Source: a bacterium
GTDB taxonomy: Bacteria; Ratteibacteria; UBA8468; B48-G9; JAFGKM01
DNA length: 37,843 nucleotides
Assembly (NCBI GenBank): GCA_035370465.1
Contig: DAOOVW010000010.1
Coordinates: forward strand, 1 to 37,843
Reading direction: 5' to 3'
The notes below the pieces were generated by a model. That model was given only the letters and a program-made list of their open reading frames with translations. It did not search any database and was not told the DNA's origin. Numbering within the stretch: position 1 is the first letter of the stretch; every line of letters begins with the position of its first letter. This document shows, one piece after another, positions 1 to 8,115 of the stretch. The translations under genes were made by a program, and so were the position numbers.

Positions 1-711
1 AACTTTTACTAAAAGTGATGTTTCTGGGTCAATCCAGGAAATTTTGTAAAATATAAAACTATTCTTCTCTTCTTTTTCTATATGTTTTTCCCATTTATTT
101 ATAAATGAACTTGATGGAATATTATTATAAATAAATGAAAAAGGAGGATTTTCACTTTCTAATAATAAAAAGTTGTTTTGACATTCATCTAACCATATAA
201 CTTCTCCATCTTCCATGATTATCTGTGCATCTGCCCAATCCGCTCTTGGATGGGATAAATCACCAGAAACAGAATTAACCTTTAGGATTATTTGTTGAAC
301 AGAAGAAAGGGGAATTTCTATAAAAAATGGTTTATCTCCTTTTTTTAAAACAGGTGTTTTTACCAATTCTTCGTCTTTCCCTTCAATACTACCTACAACA
401 CTTGCTATAAACTGCTGACTGTTATAATTATTATCATAGGTATCATCAATCCCAACTCCAATAAATGATTTGAAAACTTTTGCACCTTTTGGGATATTAA
501 CAAGGATTTCACTATTAGCATGCGTACTTAAACCATGCTCAAAACATTTATCACCAATTTTTATAGGTAATTCACCAAATTTTATTACAGGAAAGTCCTG
601 CTTGATAAATTTTAACTGAACTGGTGCAGGAAAAAGTCGCTTATCTGTAAAACAAATAGATGCCCAATTCCCCACTTGCTTTTGTGTTTCTTCTATTTCT
701 CTTTTATCCAT
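1..711 (-). CDS. NPCBM/NEW2 carbohydrate-binding domain protein, 3' part outside window
   Basis: This reading frame starts at an ATG ending at 711, preceded by a purine-rich GAGGAAAGGAA ribosome binding site, and stays open through 237 codons to the window edge. Residues about 40-175 look like the NPCBM/NEW2 carbohydrate-binding fold. Visible marks are HGLSTHANSE at residues 59-68, followed by a VNIPKGAKVFKSFIGVGIDD strand block, as in modules attached to family 27/36/97-like glycosidases. I see no signal peptide at the N terminus, unlike the secreted neighbours. The segment beyond residue 180 is not recognised, and a catalytic domain may follow outside the window. Its 5' flank is copy A of a long repeat also found before the pseudopilin gene. 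Confidence 0.8.
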   Translation of the reverse strand, partial: MDKREIEETQKQVGNWASICFTDKRLFPAPVQLKFIKQDFPVIKFGELPIKIGDKCFEHGLSTHANSEILVNIPKGAKVFKSFIGVGIDDTYDNNYNSQQFIASVVGSIEGKDEELVKTPVLKKGDKPFFIEIPLSSVQQIILKVNSVSGDLSHPRADWADAQIIMEDGEVIWLDECQNNFLLLESENPPFSFIYNNIPSSSFINKWEKHIEKEEKNSFIFYKISWIDPETSLLVKV

Positions 712-722
712 TTCCTTTCCTC

Positions 723-935
723 TCTTAATAAATGTGTCAAGATTTTTTATATTTATATTTGCTTTTAGTTTTTCAATATCTTTACACTCTTTAATTTCTT
801 CTCTTTTGCTCTTAGCCTTACCCTCTCATTTCTTCCTGTCTTACCGATTTATCTGTGTCCTATTCCTACATTACCTCATTCAGTGTCTAAGAGCATTTTA
901 CTGGCAGAGTGGTCTATTCTTAATTCCCAGTGTCT
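723..935 (-). repeat. Long intergenic repeat, copy A (leader of the NPCBM gene)
   Basis: This segment matches 7784-7998. Within 781-935 I count two mismatches in 155 bases; the part nearest the gene (723-780) is more diverged. Read on the minus strand it ends directly at the ribosome binding site of the NPCBM gene. It contains a perfect 8-bp inverted repeat, GCTCTTAG at 808-815 and CTAAGAGC at 887-894, which could close an RNA domain of about 70 nt. The repeat begins next to the stop codon of an IS110-like transposase tail. It may be a transcribed leader, an insertion-sequence end, or both. Confidence 0.85.
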
Positions 936-1144
936 CAGATATACGCAGCCTTATGGATGTTGACCGATCTCACCCTGTCACTTTTATCTTTATGAAAAAA
1001 CTTCTTAATTTCTTCTAGATTGTATAAAGTTTTTTCCTTACATACAATAAACATTATCCTTAACATCTTTGCTGCTATCCCAGTAAGTACTTTCATCTTC
1101 TCTTTTTTATTCTCCTTTACTTTATATGGTAAGGTATAGCCCAA
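935..1144 (-). pseudogene. IS110-like transposase C-terminal remnant
   Basis: This 69-residue frame contains KENKKEKMKVLTGIAAKML followed by RIMFIVCKEKTLYN. The layout resembles the end of IS110/IS116 transposases (Transposase_20), where a basic KKK-ALVA-RKLL-I segment precedes a short acidic tail. Only the C terminus is present; upstream sequence gives no continuation of the family. Repeat copy A starts immediately downstream of its stop codon. The family call rests on a short segment and is moderate. Confidence 0.45.
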
Positions 1145-1213
1145 GGATAGGGGGAAAGAATGAGGGAAGAATTAAAGCAAGAATATAAATTTGTTTTCAA
1201 ATATAGAGAAACA

Positions 1214-1235
1214 CAGTTGTTCATATGAACAACTG
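1214..1235. repeat. Perfect 22-bp palindrome
   Basis: The half-site CAGTTGTTCAT is followed directly by its reverse complement, so all 22 bases are self-complementary. It lies between the 3' end of the 892-residue GH123-like gene and the transposase remnant. It has no loop and no T-run, so it looks more like a protein-binding site or insertion-sequence end than a terminator. Confidence 0.7.
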
Positions 1236-1282
1236 AGGTTATGGGGCTTTTAAAGAATCCCAGACCAAAGTTCAGGAGTTCT

Positions 1283-3961
1283 TTACTTCAAATTCTCTAT
1301 TAAATATCCTATTTTCAAACGATATGTTTTTAAAATTTCTGGTGAAGTAATATTATTTTCTACAAAATTATCTTGAAATAATTCATTTAGAAGTAAATTT
1401 GCTGCATCTAAATATTCATTATTATTTTTTTCATCCAATTTTATTTTTTTAACCTTATCTTCAAGAATAGAAATGTAATCAAAATCGTTTATCCCAGCAG
1501 CTACCATTTCCCACCTTATTGTATTAATTGGCTTTGTTTTTGTTGGATAAAGAAAATGAGCATTTCCATTTGAGCCAGCAACAAGAGGGTCTTTCCATGG
1601 ATTATCATTTCCATAACCGCCAATACAATTCCAGTATAGACAACCACAATAACCATAACTTTTAATGCGCCAAAATTCTTTTCTTAAATTAAAATTTGAT
1701 GCCTCTATATTTGCAGAACCTATATTAGCAGACCAAAACTCATCTCCTGTCTGCATCCTCTTTCTTATCCATTCAGACCTTTGAAGTCCTCTACACCAGA
1801 TATTAACATGTCCAAAAAGATATTCAGGATTATCTCCATATATTGTTCCCAAAAATTTAAGTTTGGGCTCTATTTTATGGAGATATTCACAAAACTCCTT
1901 AATCTTAGGATATAAATTAGCAGGTGCCTCATCATAAGTATAAACAAAAGCAATATCAGTTAGTCCTGTTTTTTGTAAAATTCTAACAATTTCCTTAAAT
2001 TTTATCTCATTCTTCACTAAAAAAGATGGTATATACAAAGATGTAATTTCTTTTTCTTTATAATAATTCAAAGCATTTATTATTTCATTTTCATCTCCAT
2101 CCCATGGAATATTTTTTTCTCTTGGTGTAATTCTGTGTTTAAGATAATTTTCCTGACATAATTGCTGAAAATTTTTTGAGCTCCCTTGAAATCCTATTTC
2201 TTTCAATAAATTCTCTGATAAAAACCAACAACCAAAATCAGTCTTTAAATATGGTTTTTCTGGTAAAACAAAATCAAAAATTTTAAGTTTTACAGGTGTT
2301 TTTATTACTTGATTCTTCCCAATTTTTACACTTAAAGAGGATTTATAAATTCCTGAATTAATATTTTTTGGAATATTTACAATAACCCAAACTGGTATAT
2401 TTGTTTTTGGTTCAACTGAAAAAGAAGATTCAGAAATTAATGGGTCTGGATACAAACCAATAGGAATATTTGCACTTAATCCCGATGGAGTATATGTTCT
2501 TACATACCCTACTTTATATATTTCTATTTCTTTTAAGCCAATTTTGTCTTTTCCTGATATAAAAGGATTTATATCAATTTTTACCAATTTATTTTCTGAA
2601 GAATTATTTCTAATTACTATTTGAAAAGCTACTCTTTCTCTTTTAGCACCATATATCTCCAATTGTTCTTTTTCCCCAATAGGAGTTAGTATATCATCTT
2701 TGAATACCTTTTCCTGAGTATCTACTTCCCATATAGATATTCCGGATGTCTTTTTAATTAAATAACCCCCTTGATACCCTTTTTCTCTTGTAATAAATCC
2801 TTTCCTTGTTTTTTTCCATTCAGATAATGAAACATCCTCAAATGAAATACCTTTTTTCAAAGGAAATATAATTTTATTTTCTTCACTTTCAATAGTTTCA
2901 CCTAACTTTATCTCTTTGTTATTTTGATTAAACACTATTTCCAATTTACCTTCTGAAAAATTTTCTGGAATTTGGAGAGAAATTTCTAATGGATTATTTC
3001 CTGCCAAAATTATTTCTTTTGTTTTTTTAAGAATCTCTCCTTTTTCCAAATTATCTTTGTTAAATAATGTGAAAATGATTTCTACTTCTCCTAAATTTAT
3101 TGGAGATGCTAATTCAACTATTAAATTGTTTTCCTGCCATTGATACCCAGAAACTATTTCTGGTGAAACCCACCCAACTTTTGAAACTTGAGGAATAATT
3201 CCAACATAATACAATGTTTCCCATTTTTCACCTGGTGCTAAATTTATCGTATTATAAGACCATTCTATACTATGATAACTATTCCAATAGCAGTAATAGT
3301 ATTTTGTAATATCACAATATTTCGGGGTAAAATAAAGAAAAAAGTTATCACTATAAGCACCTATCCAGTTTCTTACAACATCAACAAATTTATCAGCAGA
3401 TGGTTTTATATACTTAATTCCATCTAATTGTGGTAAACAAGTAAAAGATAATTTTCTATCTACAATATTATGAACCCAAGGTGTTAATGAAATTTTTTCC
3501 TTCCTATGATTTATAATTTCCCATACTATTGCAACTCTTGTCTCATTATCTTTCAATATATACTTTTTTATAAATTCTATATCTTTATTTTTATCACTTT
3601 TTGATAAATAAGAAAGAGTAAAAATTTGTTTATCGCCTTCCCTTTTTAACTCCCCTTCATATTTTGCTTGATTAATCTCACCTTCTGGATAACCCTGCCC
3701 AGCAAGTCGGTCTTCAGCAATACCACCAGCCCAATATTTACCTGTAAAAAATTCCTCTGTTAATTCTCTTTGTGCTGGTTTAAAAACAATACTACGAATC
3801 ACTCCACCTCTTGCTTTATCAATAGTCAATTTCAAAAAATTATTTTCCATAATAACTGGCTCCACCAAATTCCTTTCAAAACTTACCTGACAACATAATG
3901 ACTTATAAATTAAATGAGACAAACAAAATATCAAAAATACTAATAAAATTTTTTTATTCAT
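1283..3961 (-). CDS. Secreted GH123/DUF4091-like glycosidase, 892 aa
   Basis: This is probably a secreted glycoside hydrolase acting on amino-sugar-containing polysaccharide. A signal peptide (residues 1-19) is followed by a beta-sandwich-rich N-terminal half and a C-terminal GH123/DUF4091-type TIM-barrel region. Adjacent Asp-Glu at 677-678 (TYDEAP) matches the paired D-E used by GH123 beta-N-acetylgalactosaminidases. Further DUF4091 marks are CLYWN, NPWKDPL and the terminal RWEMVAAGINDFDYI. The first 19 residues are identical to those of the next gene upstream and derive from a 155-bp duplication, so the signal peptide appears to have been acquired by rearrangement. An older start may have been Met38. 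The stop of a duplicated gene fragment overlaps this ATG as TAATG. Substrate is unknown. Confidence 0.8.
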   Translation of the reverse strand: MNKKILLVFLIFCLSHLIYKSLCCQVSFERNLVEPVIMENNFLKLTIDKARGGVIRSIVFKPAQRELTEEFFTGKYWAGGIAEDRLAGQGYPEGEINQAKYEGELKREGDKQIFTLSYLSKSDKNKDIEFIKKYILKDNETRVAIVWEIINHRKEKISLTPWVHNIVDRKLSFTCLPQLDGIKYIKPSADKFVDVVRNWIGAYSDNFFLYFTPKYCDITKYYYCYWNSYHSIEWSYNTINLAPGEKWETLYYVGIIPQVSKVGWVSPEIVSGYQWQENNLIVELASPINLGEVEIIFTLFNKDNLEKGEILKKTKEIILAGNNPLEISLQIPENFSEGKLEIVFNQNNKEIKLGETIESEENKIIFPLKKGISFEDVSLSEWKKTRKGFITREKGYQGGYLIKKTSGISIWEVDTQEKVFKDDILTPIGEKEQLEIYGAKRERVAFQIVIRNNSSENKLVKIDINPFISGKDKIGLKEIEIYKVGYVRTYTPSGLSANIPIGLYPDPLISESSFSVEPKTNIPVWVIVNIPKNINSGIYKSSLSVKIGKNQVIKTPVKLKIFDFVLPEKPYLKTDFGCWFLSENLLKEIGFQGSSKNFQQLCQENYLKHRITPREKNIPWDGDENEIINALNYYKEKEITSLYIPSFLVKNEIKFKEIVRILQKTGLTDIAFVYTYDEAPANLYPKIKEFCEYLHKIEPKLKFLGTIYGDNPEYLFGHVNIWCRGLQRSEWIRKRMQTGDEFWSANIGSANIEASNFNLRKEFWRIKSYGYCGCLYWNCIGGYGNDNPWKDPLVAGSNGNAHFLYPTKTKPINTIRWEMVAAGINDFDYISILEDKVKKIKLDEKNNNEYLDAANLLLNELFQDNFVENNITSPEILKTYRLKIGYLIENLK

Positions 3962-4059
3962 TATTTCTCCTTTTCTTTTAAAATTTCATTTATGATTTTT
4001 TCCCTTATTATAAAAAAATCCTCATTTGAAATAGTTAAAATAGAAGTAAATGAATGTAA
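3905..4059 (-). repeat. 155-bp direct repeat, copy A
   Basis: This is a duplicate of 4866-5020, with an offset of 961 bases and only a handful of mismatches. It covers the first 19 codons of the 892-residue gene plus an orphan fragment of the 3' end of a GH123-like gene. Confidence 0.9.
3959..4051 (-). pseudogene. Duplicated 3' end of the GH123-like gene (orphan fragment)
   Basis: Read on the minus strand, this stretch still encodes a tail ending IIREKIINEILKEKEK then stop, nearly identical to the true C terminus of the 708-residue GH123-like gene at 4922. Nothing upstream of it belongs to that gene. It is a by-product of the 155-bp duplication. Confidence 0.85.
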
Positions 4060-4073
4060 TTATTAAAAAAAGT

Positions 4074-4922
4074 TTATTCTTTCCCAAAAATTTCTACCTC
4101 CGTTAAATTTAACCATTTATTTTCTAATGCCCATGTCGTTATTCTAATATATCTTTCATTTATATTAAGGTCAGTAAATTCAATATTCCAATTAACTGTT
4201 TTTGGTGGTTCAACTTTTTCTATAACTTTTTTTATCTCATATACAATGCCATCTTTACTAGAATATAAAACAGATTTACTTACACCAAACATGGGAGAAA
4301 GATTTTGACCTTTAAGTACTACATTTGTTATTTTTCTTGGCTTTTTTAAATCAAAATCTATTGTTATAAATGAATCATCACCAGGAACTCTCCAAAACAC
4401 ATAACAAAGCCCTGTATTAGGGGCATAAGAATCCCTCCCATCAGTTAGTAATCCCTTCCTTTCTTCAAAATCTCCATCTTCATTGACTATATAATAAATT
4501 TTATCTATTTCCCCATCCTTTTTAATACTTGCTTTTCCAATAACATTATTTTTTTCATCTAATATGTTTAATTCCTGCTTTCCTAAATTTGAAATTTTAT
4601 CAGAACTTTTTTCAATTGAAAACTTAATATATCCTTTTTTTTCTTTAAAATCTATTTCAATAACTCCATCTTTATTATTTATAATTTCTCCTATAACCTT
4701 CCCTTCTTTATCTTTTATAATATTTCCTTCAACAATTCCCACCCTATATCTTATTAAATCATTATCTCTCTTTTTCCCATATTGCGGAACATCAAAATAG
4801 TGTCCAACAGATACTTTATAAGAAACACCTTCTTCTTTCGCAAAATTTATCATTTTTTCTTCTGAATAAATTAAATGAGACAAACAAAATATCAAAAATA
4901 CTAATAAAATTTTTTTATTCAT
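4074..4922 (-). CDS. Secreted F5/8 type C (discoidin-like) domain protein, 282 aa
   Basis: This exported protein probably binds carbohydrate at the cell surface or outside the cell. Residues 1-19 form a hydrophobic signal peptide. Residues about 20-145 are a Lys/Glu/Asp-rich region without recognised catalytic motifs. Residues about 155-282 have the F5/8 type C pattern: an exposed early loop, ITIDFDLKKPRKITNVVLKG, a strand pair, then ERYIRITTWA and the closing LTEVEIFG. That fold includes CBM32. Its ATG overlaps the stop of the upstream GH123-like gene by one base (TAATG), implying translational coupling. It is likely a binding partner for the adjacent hydrolases; the ligand cannot be told from sequence. 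Confidence 0.75.
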   Translation of the reverse strand: MNKKILLVFLIFCLSHLIYSEEKMINFAKEEGVSYKVSVGHYFDVPQYGKKRDNDLIRYRVGIVEGNIIKDKEGKVIGEIINNKDGVIEIDFKEKKGYIKFSIEKSSDKISNLGKQELNILDEKNNVIGKASIKKDGEIDKIYYIVNEDGDFEERKGLLTDGRDSYAPNTGLCYVFWRVPGDDSFITIDFDLKKPRKITNVVLKGQNLSPMFGVSKSVLYSSKDGIVYEIKKVIEKVEPPKTVNWNIEFTDLNINERYIRITTWALENKWLNLTEVEIFGKE

Positions 4923-5020
4923 TACTTCTCCTTTTCTTTTAAAATTTCATTTATGATTTTTTCCCTTATTATAGAAAAATATTCATTTGAAATAGTTAAA
5001 ATAGAAGTAAATGGAGGTAA
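4866..5020 (-). repeat. 155-bp direct repeat, copy B (apparent source)
   Basis: This copy spans the 3' end of the 708-residue GH123-like gene and the first 19 codons of the F5/8 protein gene. Both genes are intact here, so it is the more likely source of copy A at 3905-4059. Confidence 0.9.
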
Positions 5021-7048
5021 TAAACTAATTACTTTTTCTCTCGCCTTTTTCTCCCCAATTTTTTTACTTAAAATATCTTCAAGTGTTTTTAAATATTTAT
5101 AATCAGTAATTCCTTCTCTTAACATTTCCCATCCAATTGTAGAGTACATTTTGCCTTCATCATTTAAAAACGGCCAGGCAATATACCAGTTAGAAGTCCC
5201 CCAATTATAAGCAAATCCCCAAATTCCTTTACAACCTGTATAATAAAGATATATTCCATACTTTTTTCTTATTTCATAAGGCATTGTGCTTCTTACTTGT
5301 GTTTGAATATGCATTTTATTTATATTGGCTTTTACCCACTCTGGTTCTACTGAACCCCATTGAGGAAAAAAGAAATTTGTATAGTTTTCTTCTTTTAATG
5401 CATCTTCTATACCGCCTACTACACAATTTATATCTATCAGTTGATACCACTTACGAAATCCAGCAACAGTATTGTTTGACCAAATTTTGCCATTGGCTTT
5501 TTTTATACATTTAAGTAGTTTTTCATAATTTTCAATACAATCAGGGTGAACATCTGGTTCATCAGTTGGATGAAAATATAATTTCATTCCTAACTCATCT
5601 GCTAAACTCATTATTTCTTTTAAAACAATATCAACAACATTTTGATATTCAGGAGTTTCTATCTCTTGCCCAGAAATTGTTTTTATCTGGTTAAATACTG
5701 GTTCTAATGTTCCATAAGGAAATGGTCCAGTAGTATTAAGTCCTTCTGTTTTATATACTTGTAATGTCTTTTTCAATCTTGAAGTATCTACTAAAATTTC
5801 ATCTTGATTTTTCTTAATTGTAATTGGAGATGTCCATGGGTCTGTTGTAATACTGTTAATACCATGATTTTTTAAGTCCTCTATTCTTTTTGATGTTAAA
5901 TTATCAAATGCCCCTGGTAATTTATTATCCCAGAGCCCAAAAATAGTATCTACTTGAGAAAGTTCAAATGGTAAAATTTTAACTTTTATTGGAATATATA
6001 TTTCTTTATCACCGGATTTCAATATTACTTTCCCTGTCCAATCTGTAGATGAAATATCTTGAGGAATTTTTATCCTTAACCATAAGGAAGATGAACTTTT
6101 TGCTTTGACCTCCCATTTATTAGATGGATTTAGAATATCTGGATGAAGAATTTCACCAGTTGGATTTATAAATTCATATATAGTACTTTTTGTTGGTGAA
6201 AAAGTCAGGACAAAAACTTCTATGTTTTCTTTTGGGATAAATTTATTGTCAGGGCTTTCTAATGGTGTTGTAATAATATCAAAAATTATATTTTCTTCAC
6301 TTTCATTTCTTAAAGAAAGGGTTATAGGAATAATTTCTCCAGGAGTGCATACTTTTTCAATTTTTACATTACATTCTTCTTCTCTTGGAAAACTACAAGG
6401 AAAAATAATTCTATCTGAAACATGTGTAAAAAATAAAAGCGGTTCAGAAAATTTTTCCAGTGTAAATGACATTTCAATAGAGTAAATTTCATTGATATTT
6501 CTAAAACTTATCTCATTTATACCCTTAATAATATAATCTGATATATTGAAAGCATAGACATAATATGCATTTTCAAATTCATATTTATTCCATGAAGTAT
6601 TTGCATTACTAAAACTTGAAATACGATTATATGGGTCTCCATTTACTTCTGAATTATAAGGGGAGTAGTCACTATCAAATCTTAAAAACCATGCATCTTT
6701 GTCTTCAGAAAATAAATTTGTTGGTCTTTGTCCAATATAAGCAGAATTTATTAGAATTAATTTTTTGTTTATTAACTTCTTTTCTGAAATTGATTTTTTA
6801 TTTATTGAAACTTGAAGTCCATAGTCCCCCCATCCTTCTCCCCTTTCTATATTAAATCTACCCTTTATCCATAAAACAGTATAACCATCAGGATTAGAAA
6901 CATTAAAATTAAAACTTTTCTGTTCTTTCCCTTTTAGAATTAATTTTTGTTTTTTTATTAAATTCTCTTGACTAATATTTGCCTCAGAAAAAAGTAAAAT
7001 AGGTGTAAATAAAACAAGATAAATCACAAATTTAAAACTTTGTCGCAT
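4922..7048 (-). CDS. Secreted GH123/DUF4091-like glycosidase, 708 aa
   Basis: This is an exported glycosidase-like protein. Residues 1-22 form a Sec signal peptide. The first 350 residues are beta-rich and contain a cadherin/Ig-like segment before the barrel. The C-terminal half is the GH123/DUF4091 barrel, with adjacent Asp-Glu at 496-497 in HPTDEPDVHPD, where GH123 enzymes place their substrate-assisted catalytic pair. The family ending TIGWEMLREGITDYKYL is also present. It is clearly related to the 892-residue protein but is not a close copy. The gene follows the pseudopilin by 45 bases and is coupled to the F5/8 gene downstream. Function on N-acetylated sugars is inferred from family; substrate is not known. 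Confidence 0.8.
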   Translation of the reverse strand: MRQSFKFVIYLVLFTPILLFSEANISQENLIKKQKLILKGKEQKSFNFNVSNPDGYTVLWIKGRFNIERGEGWGDYGLQVSINKKSISEKKLINKKLILINSAYIGQRPTNLFSEDKDAWFLRFDSDYSPYNSEVNGDPYNRISSFSNANTSWNKYEFENAYYVYAFNISDYIIKGINEISFRNINEIYSIEMSFTLEKFSEPLLFFTHVSDRIIFPCSFPREEECNVKIEKVCTPGEIIPITLSLRNESEENIIFDIITTPLESPDNKFIPKENIEVFVLTFSPTKSTIYEFINPTGEILHPDILNPSNKWEVKAKSSSSLWLRIKIPQDISSTDWTGKVILKSGDKEIYIPIKVKILPFELSQVDTIFGLWDNKLPGAFDNLTSKRIEDLKNHGINSITTDPWTSPITIKKNQDEILVDTSRLKKTLQVYKTEGLNTTGPFPYGTLEPVFNQIKTISGQEIETPEYQNVVDIVLKEIMSLADELGMKLYFHPTDEPDVHPDCIENYEKLLKCIKKANGKIWSNNTVAGFRKWYQLIDINCVVGGIEDALKEENYTNFFFPQWGSVEPEWVKANINKMHIQTQVRSTMPYEIRKKYGIYLYYTGCKGIWGFAYNWGTSNWYIAWPFLNDEGKMYSTIGWEMLREGITDYKYLKTLEDILSKKIGEKKAREKVISLLPPFTSILTISNEYFSIIREKIINEILKEKEK

Positions 7049-7093
7049 TTTTTTTCTTTCCTCTACAAAAAGTAAATTGTTTATTTCTGTAAT

Positions 7094-7768
7094 TCACCAT
7101 CTCCAGCGAAAACCTGCCCATGTTGTCCCGATTCCTGTTCTTGGCCAATAACTATCTGGAATCCATTCAACATGGCCATCAAGAAACAGTAAATTCATTC
7201 CCCCAGAGTGTCTTGTATAAACCGCATATTTTCCAAGATCAGTGTATCCATAATATCCATCACCATATAAACTTTTTCCATCAAATACAATTGGAGTTTT
7301 AGTAGGAGTTGGATTTCGAGAAACTTTCTTATTAGCTGCTCCACTATTATAAGCATATCCAACTTTATAAAATGGATACCAGTCATAATATCCTGTTTGT
7401 AAAGCAGATGGGCACCTAAATGTTGTGAATGGAATTGCCGGTTTTAAGGGTTCCCATGTTGTAGGTGTTCCCGGTTTATAAGTAATTCTACTTATTAAAC
7501 TGAACCAGCAATTAGAAGTCATCCCAACTCTGTTAGGAGGGGTATATCCATCATAATCATCACAATACATTAAAAAGGCATATCCTATCTGTTTTAAATT
7601 ACTCATACATACTGACTGTCTTGCCTTTTCCCTTGCCTGACTGAGTGCCGGTAGTAACATCGCTGCCAAAATCGCTATTATCGCAATTACCACAAGCAAT
7701 TCTATTAGAGTAAACCCTCCGCCACAAGACGCGGTGGACGCTGAAATACGCGCTCTCCCTCTATTCAT
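7094..7768 (-). CDS. Type II-type pseudopilin with H-X9-DG C terminus, 224 aa
   Basis: This is a prepilin-like protein of the large family found in Planctomycetes, Lentisphaerae and related groups. FTLIELLVVIAIIAILAAML is the prepilin methylation motif and helix, with cleavage expected between Gly18 and Phe19. The C-terminal motif is His, nine residues, then Asp-Gly (HSGGMNLLFLDG). I chose the ATG at 7768 because a full AGGAGGTGAT ribosome binding site lies just upstream; a GTG at 7777 lies inside that site. The leader is unusually long and rich in Ser, Arg and Gly because a GC-rich palindromic element sits within it. The gene heads the GH123/F5-8 gene run and lies about 310 bases below a good promoter. 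Confidence 0.88.
   Translation of the reverse strand: MNRGRARISASTASCGGGFTLIELLVVIAIIAILAAMLLPALSQAREKARQSVCMSNLKQIGYAFLMYCDDYDGYTPPNRVGMTSNCWFSLISRITYKPGTPTTWEPLKPAIPFTTFRCPSALQTGYYDWYPFYKVGYAYNSGAANKKVSRNPTPTKTPIVFDGKSLYGDGYYGYTDLGKYAVYTRHSGGMNLLFLDGHVEWIPDSYWPRTGIGTTWAGFRWRW
7715..7739. repeat. GC-rich palindromic element inside the prepilin leader
   Basis: These 25 bases match 9767-9791 at 22 positions. The core is TCCGCC, nine bases, then GGTGGA, a hairpin with one G-T wobble. It encodes leader residues about 11-18, including the cleavage-site glycine, and stands out from the AT-rich surroundings. Confidence 0.7.
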
Positions 7769-7783
7769 TTCTATCACCTCCTA

Positions 7784-7998
7784 TCTTAATAAATCTGTCA
7801 AGATTTATTTATATTTATATTTTCTTTTAATTTTTCAAATATCTTTATACTCTTTAATTTCTTCTCTTTTGCTCTTAGCCTTACCCTCTCATTTCTTCCT
7901 GTCTTACCGATTTATCTGTGTCCTATTCCTACATTACCTCATTCAGTGTCTAAGAGCATTTTACTGGCAGAGTTGTCTATTCTTAATTCCCAGTGTCT
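7784..7998 (-). repeat. Long intergenic repeat, copy B (leader of the pseudopilin gene)
   Basis: This is the second copy of the 723-935 repeat, again ending at the ribosome binding site of the gene below it. The perfect inverted repeat GCTCTTAG/CTAAGAGC lies at 7871-7878 and 7950-7957. It falls inside the predicted 5' leader made from the promoter near 8090-8115. Confidence 0.85.
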
Positions 7999-8039
7999 TT
8001 TCTTCTCTCCAAACTCTTTCCCTTTTTAAGTCCTGCCCG

Positions 8040-8063
8040 CCATCTTTGTAGACGGAAAGATGG
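8040..8063 (-). other. Hairpin in the pseudopilin leader
   Basis: CCATCTTT and AAAGATGG form a perfect 8-bp stem around the loop GTAGACGG. It lies 20-40 bases below the predicted transcription start for the pseudopilin leader. There is no T-run on the minus strand after it, so a simple terminator is unlikely. Confidence 0.5.
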
Positions 8064-8086
8064 AGAGGAATTTCTTCTTCACTTTA

Positions 8087-8115
8087 TTTATATAACAACT
8101 CTTTTATTTTGTCAA
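8087..8115 (-). promoter_or_regulatory. Sigma-70-type promoter for the pseudopilin/GH123 genes
   Basis: On the minus strand, TTGACA (8115-8110) and TATAAA (8092-8087) are separated by 17 bases. Transcription would start near 8080, giving a leader of about 310 nt that contains the hairpin at 8040-8063 and repeat copy B before the pseudopilin ATG. Confidence 0.6.

Noticed and set aside
7768..7777. GTG start for the pseudopilin three codons upstream
   Set aside because: The GTG lies inside the AGGAGGTGAT ribosome binding site that serves the ATG at 7768.
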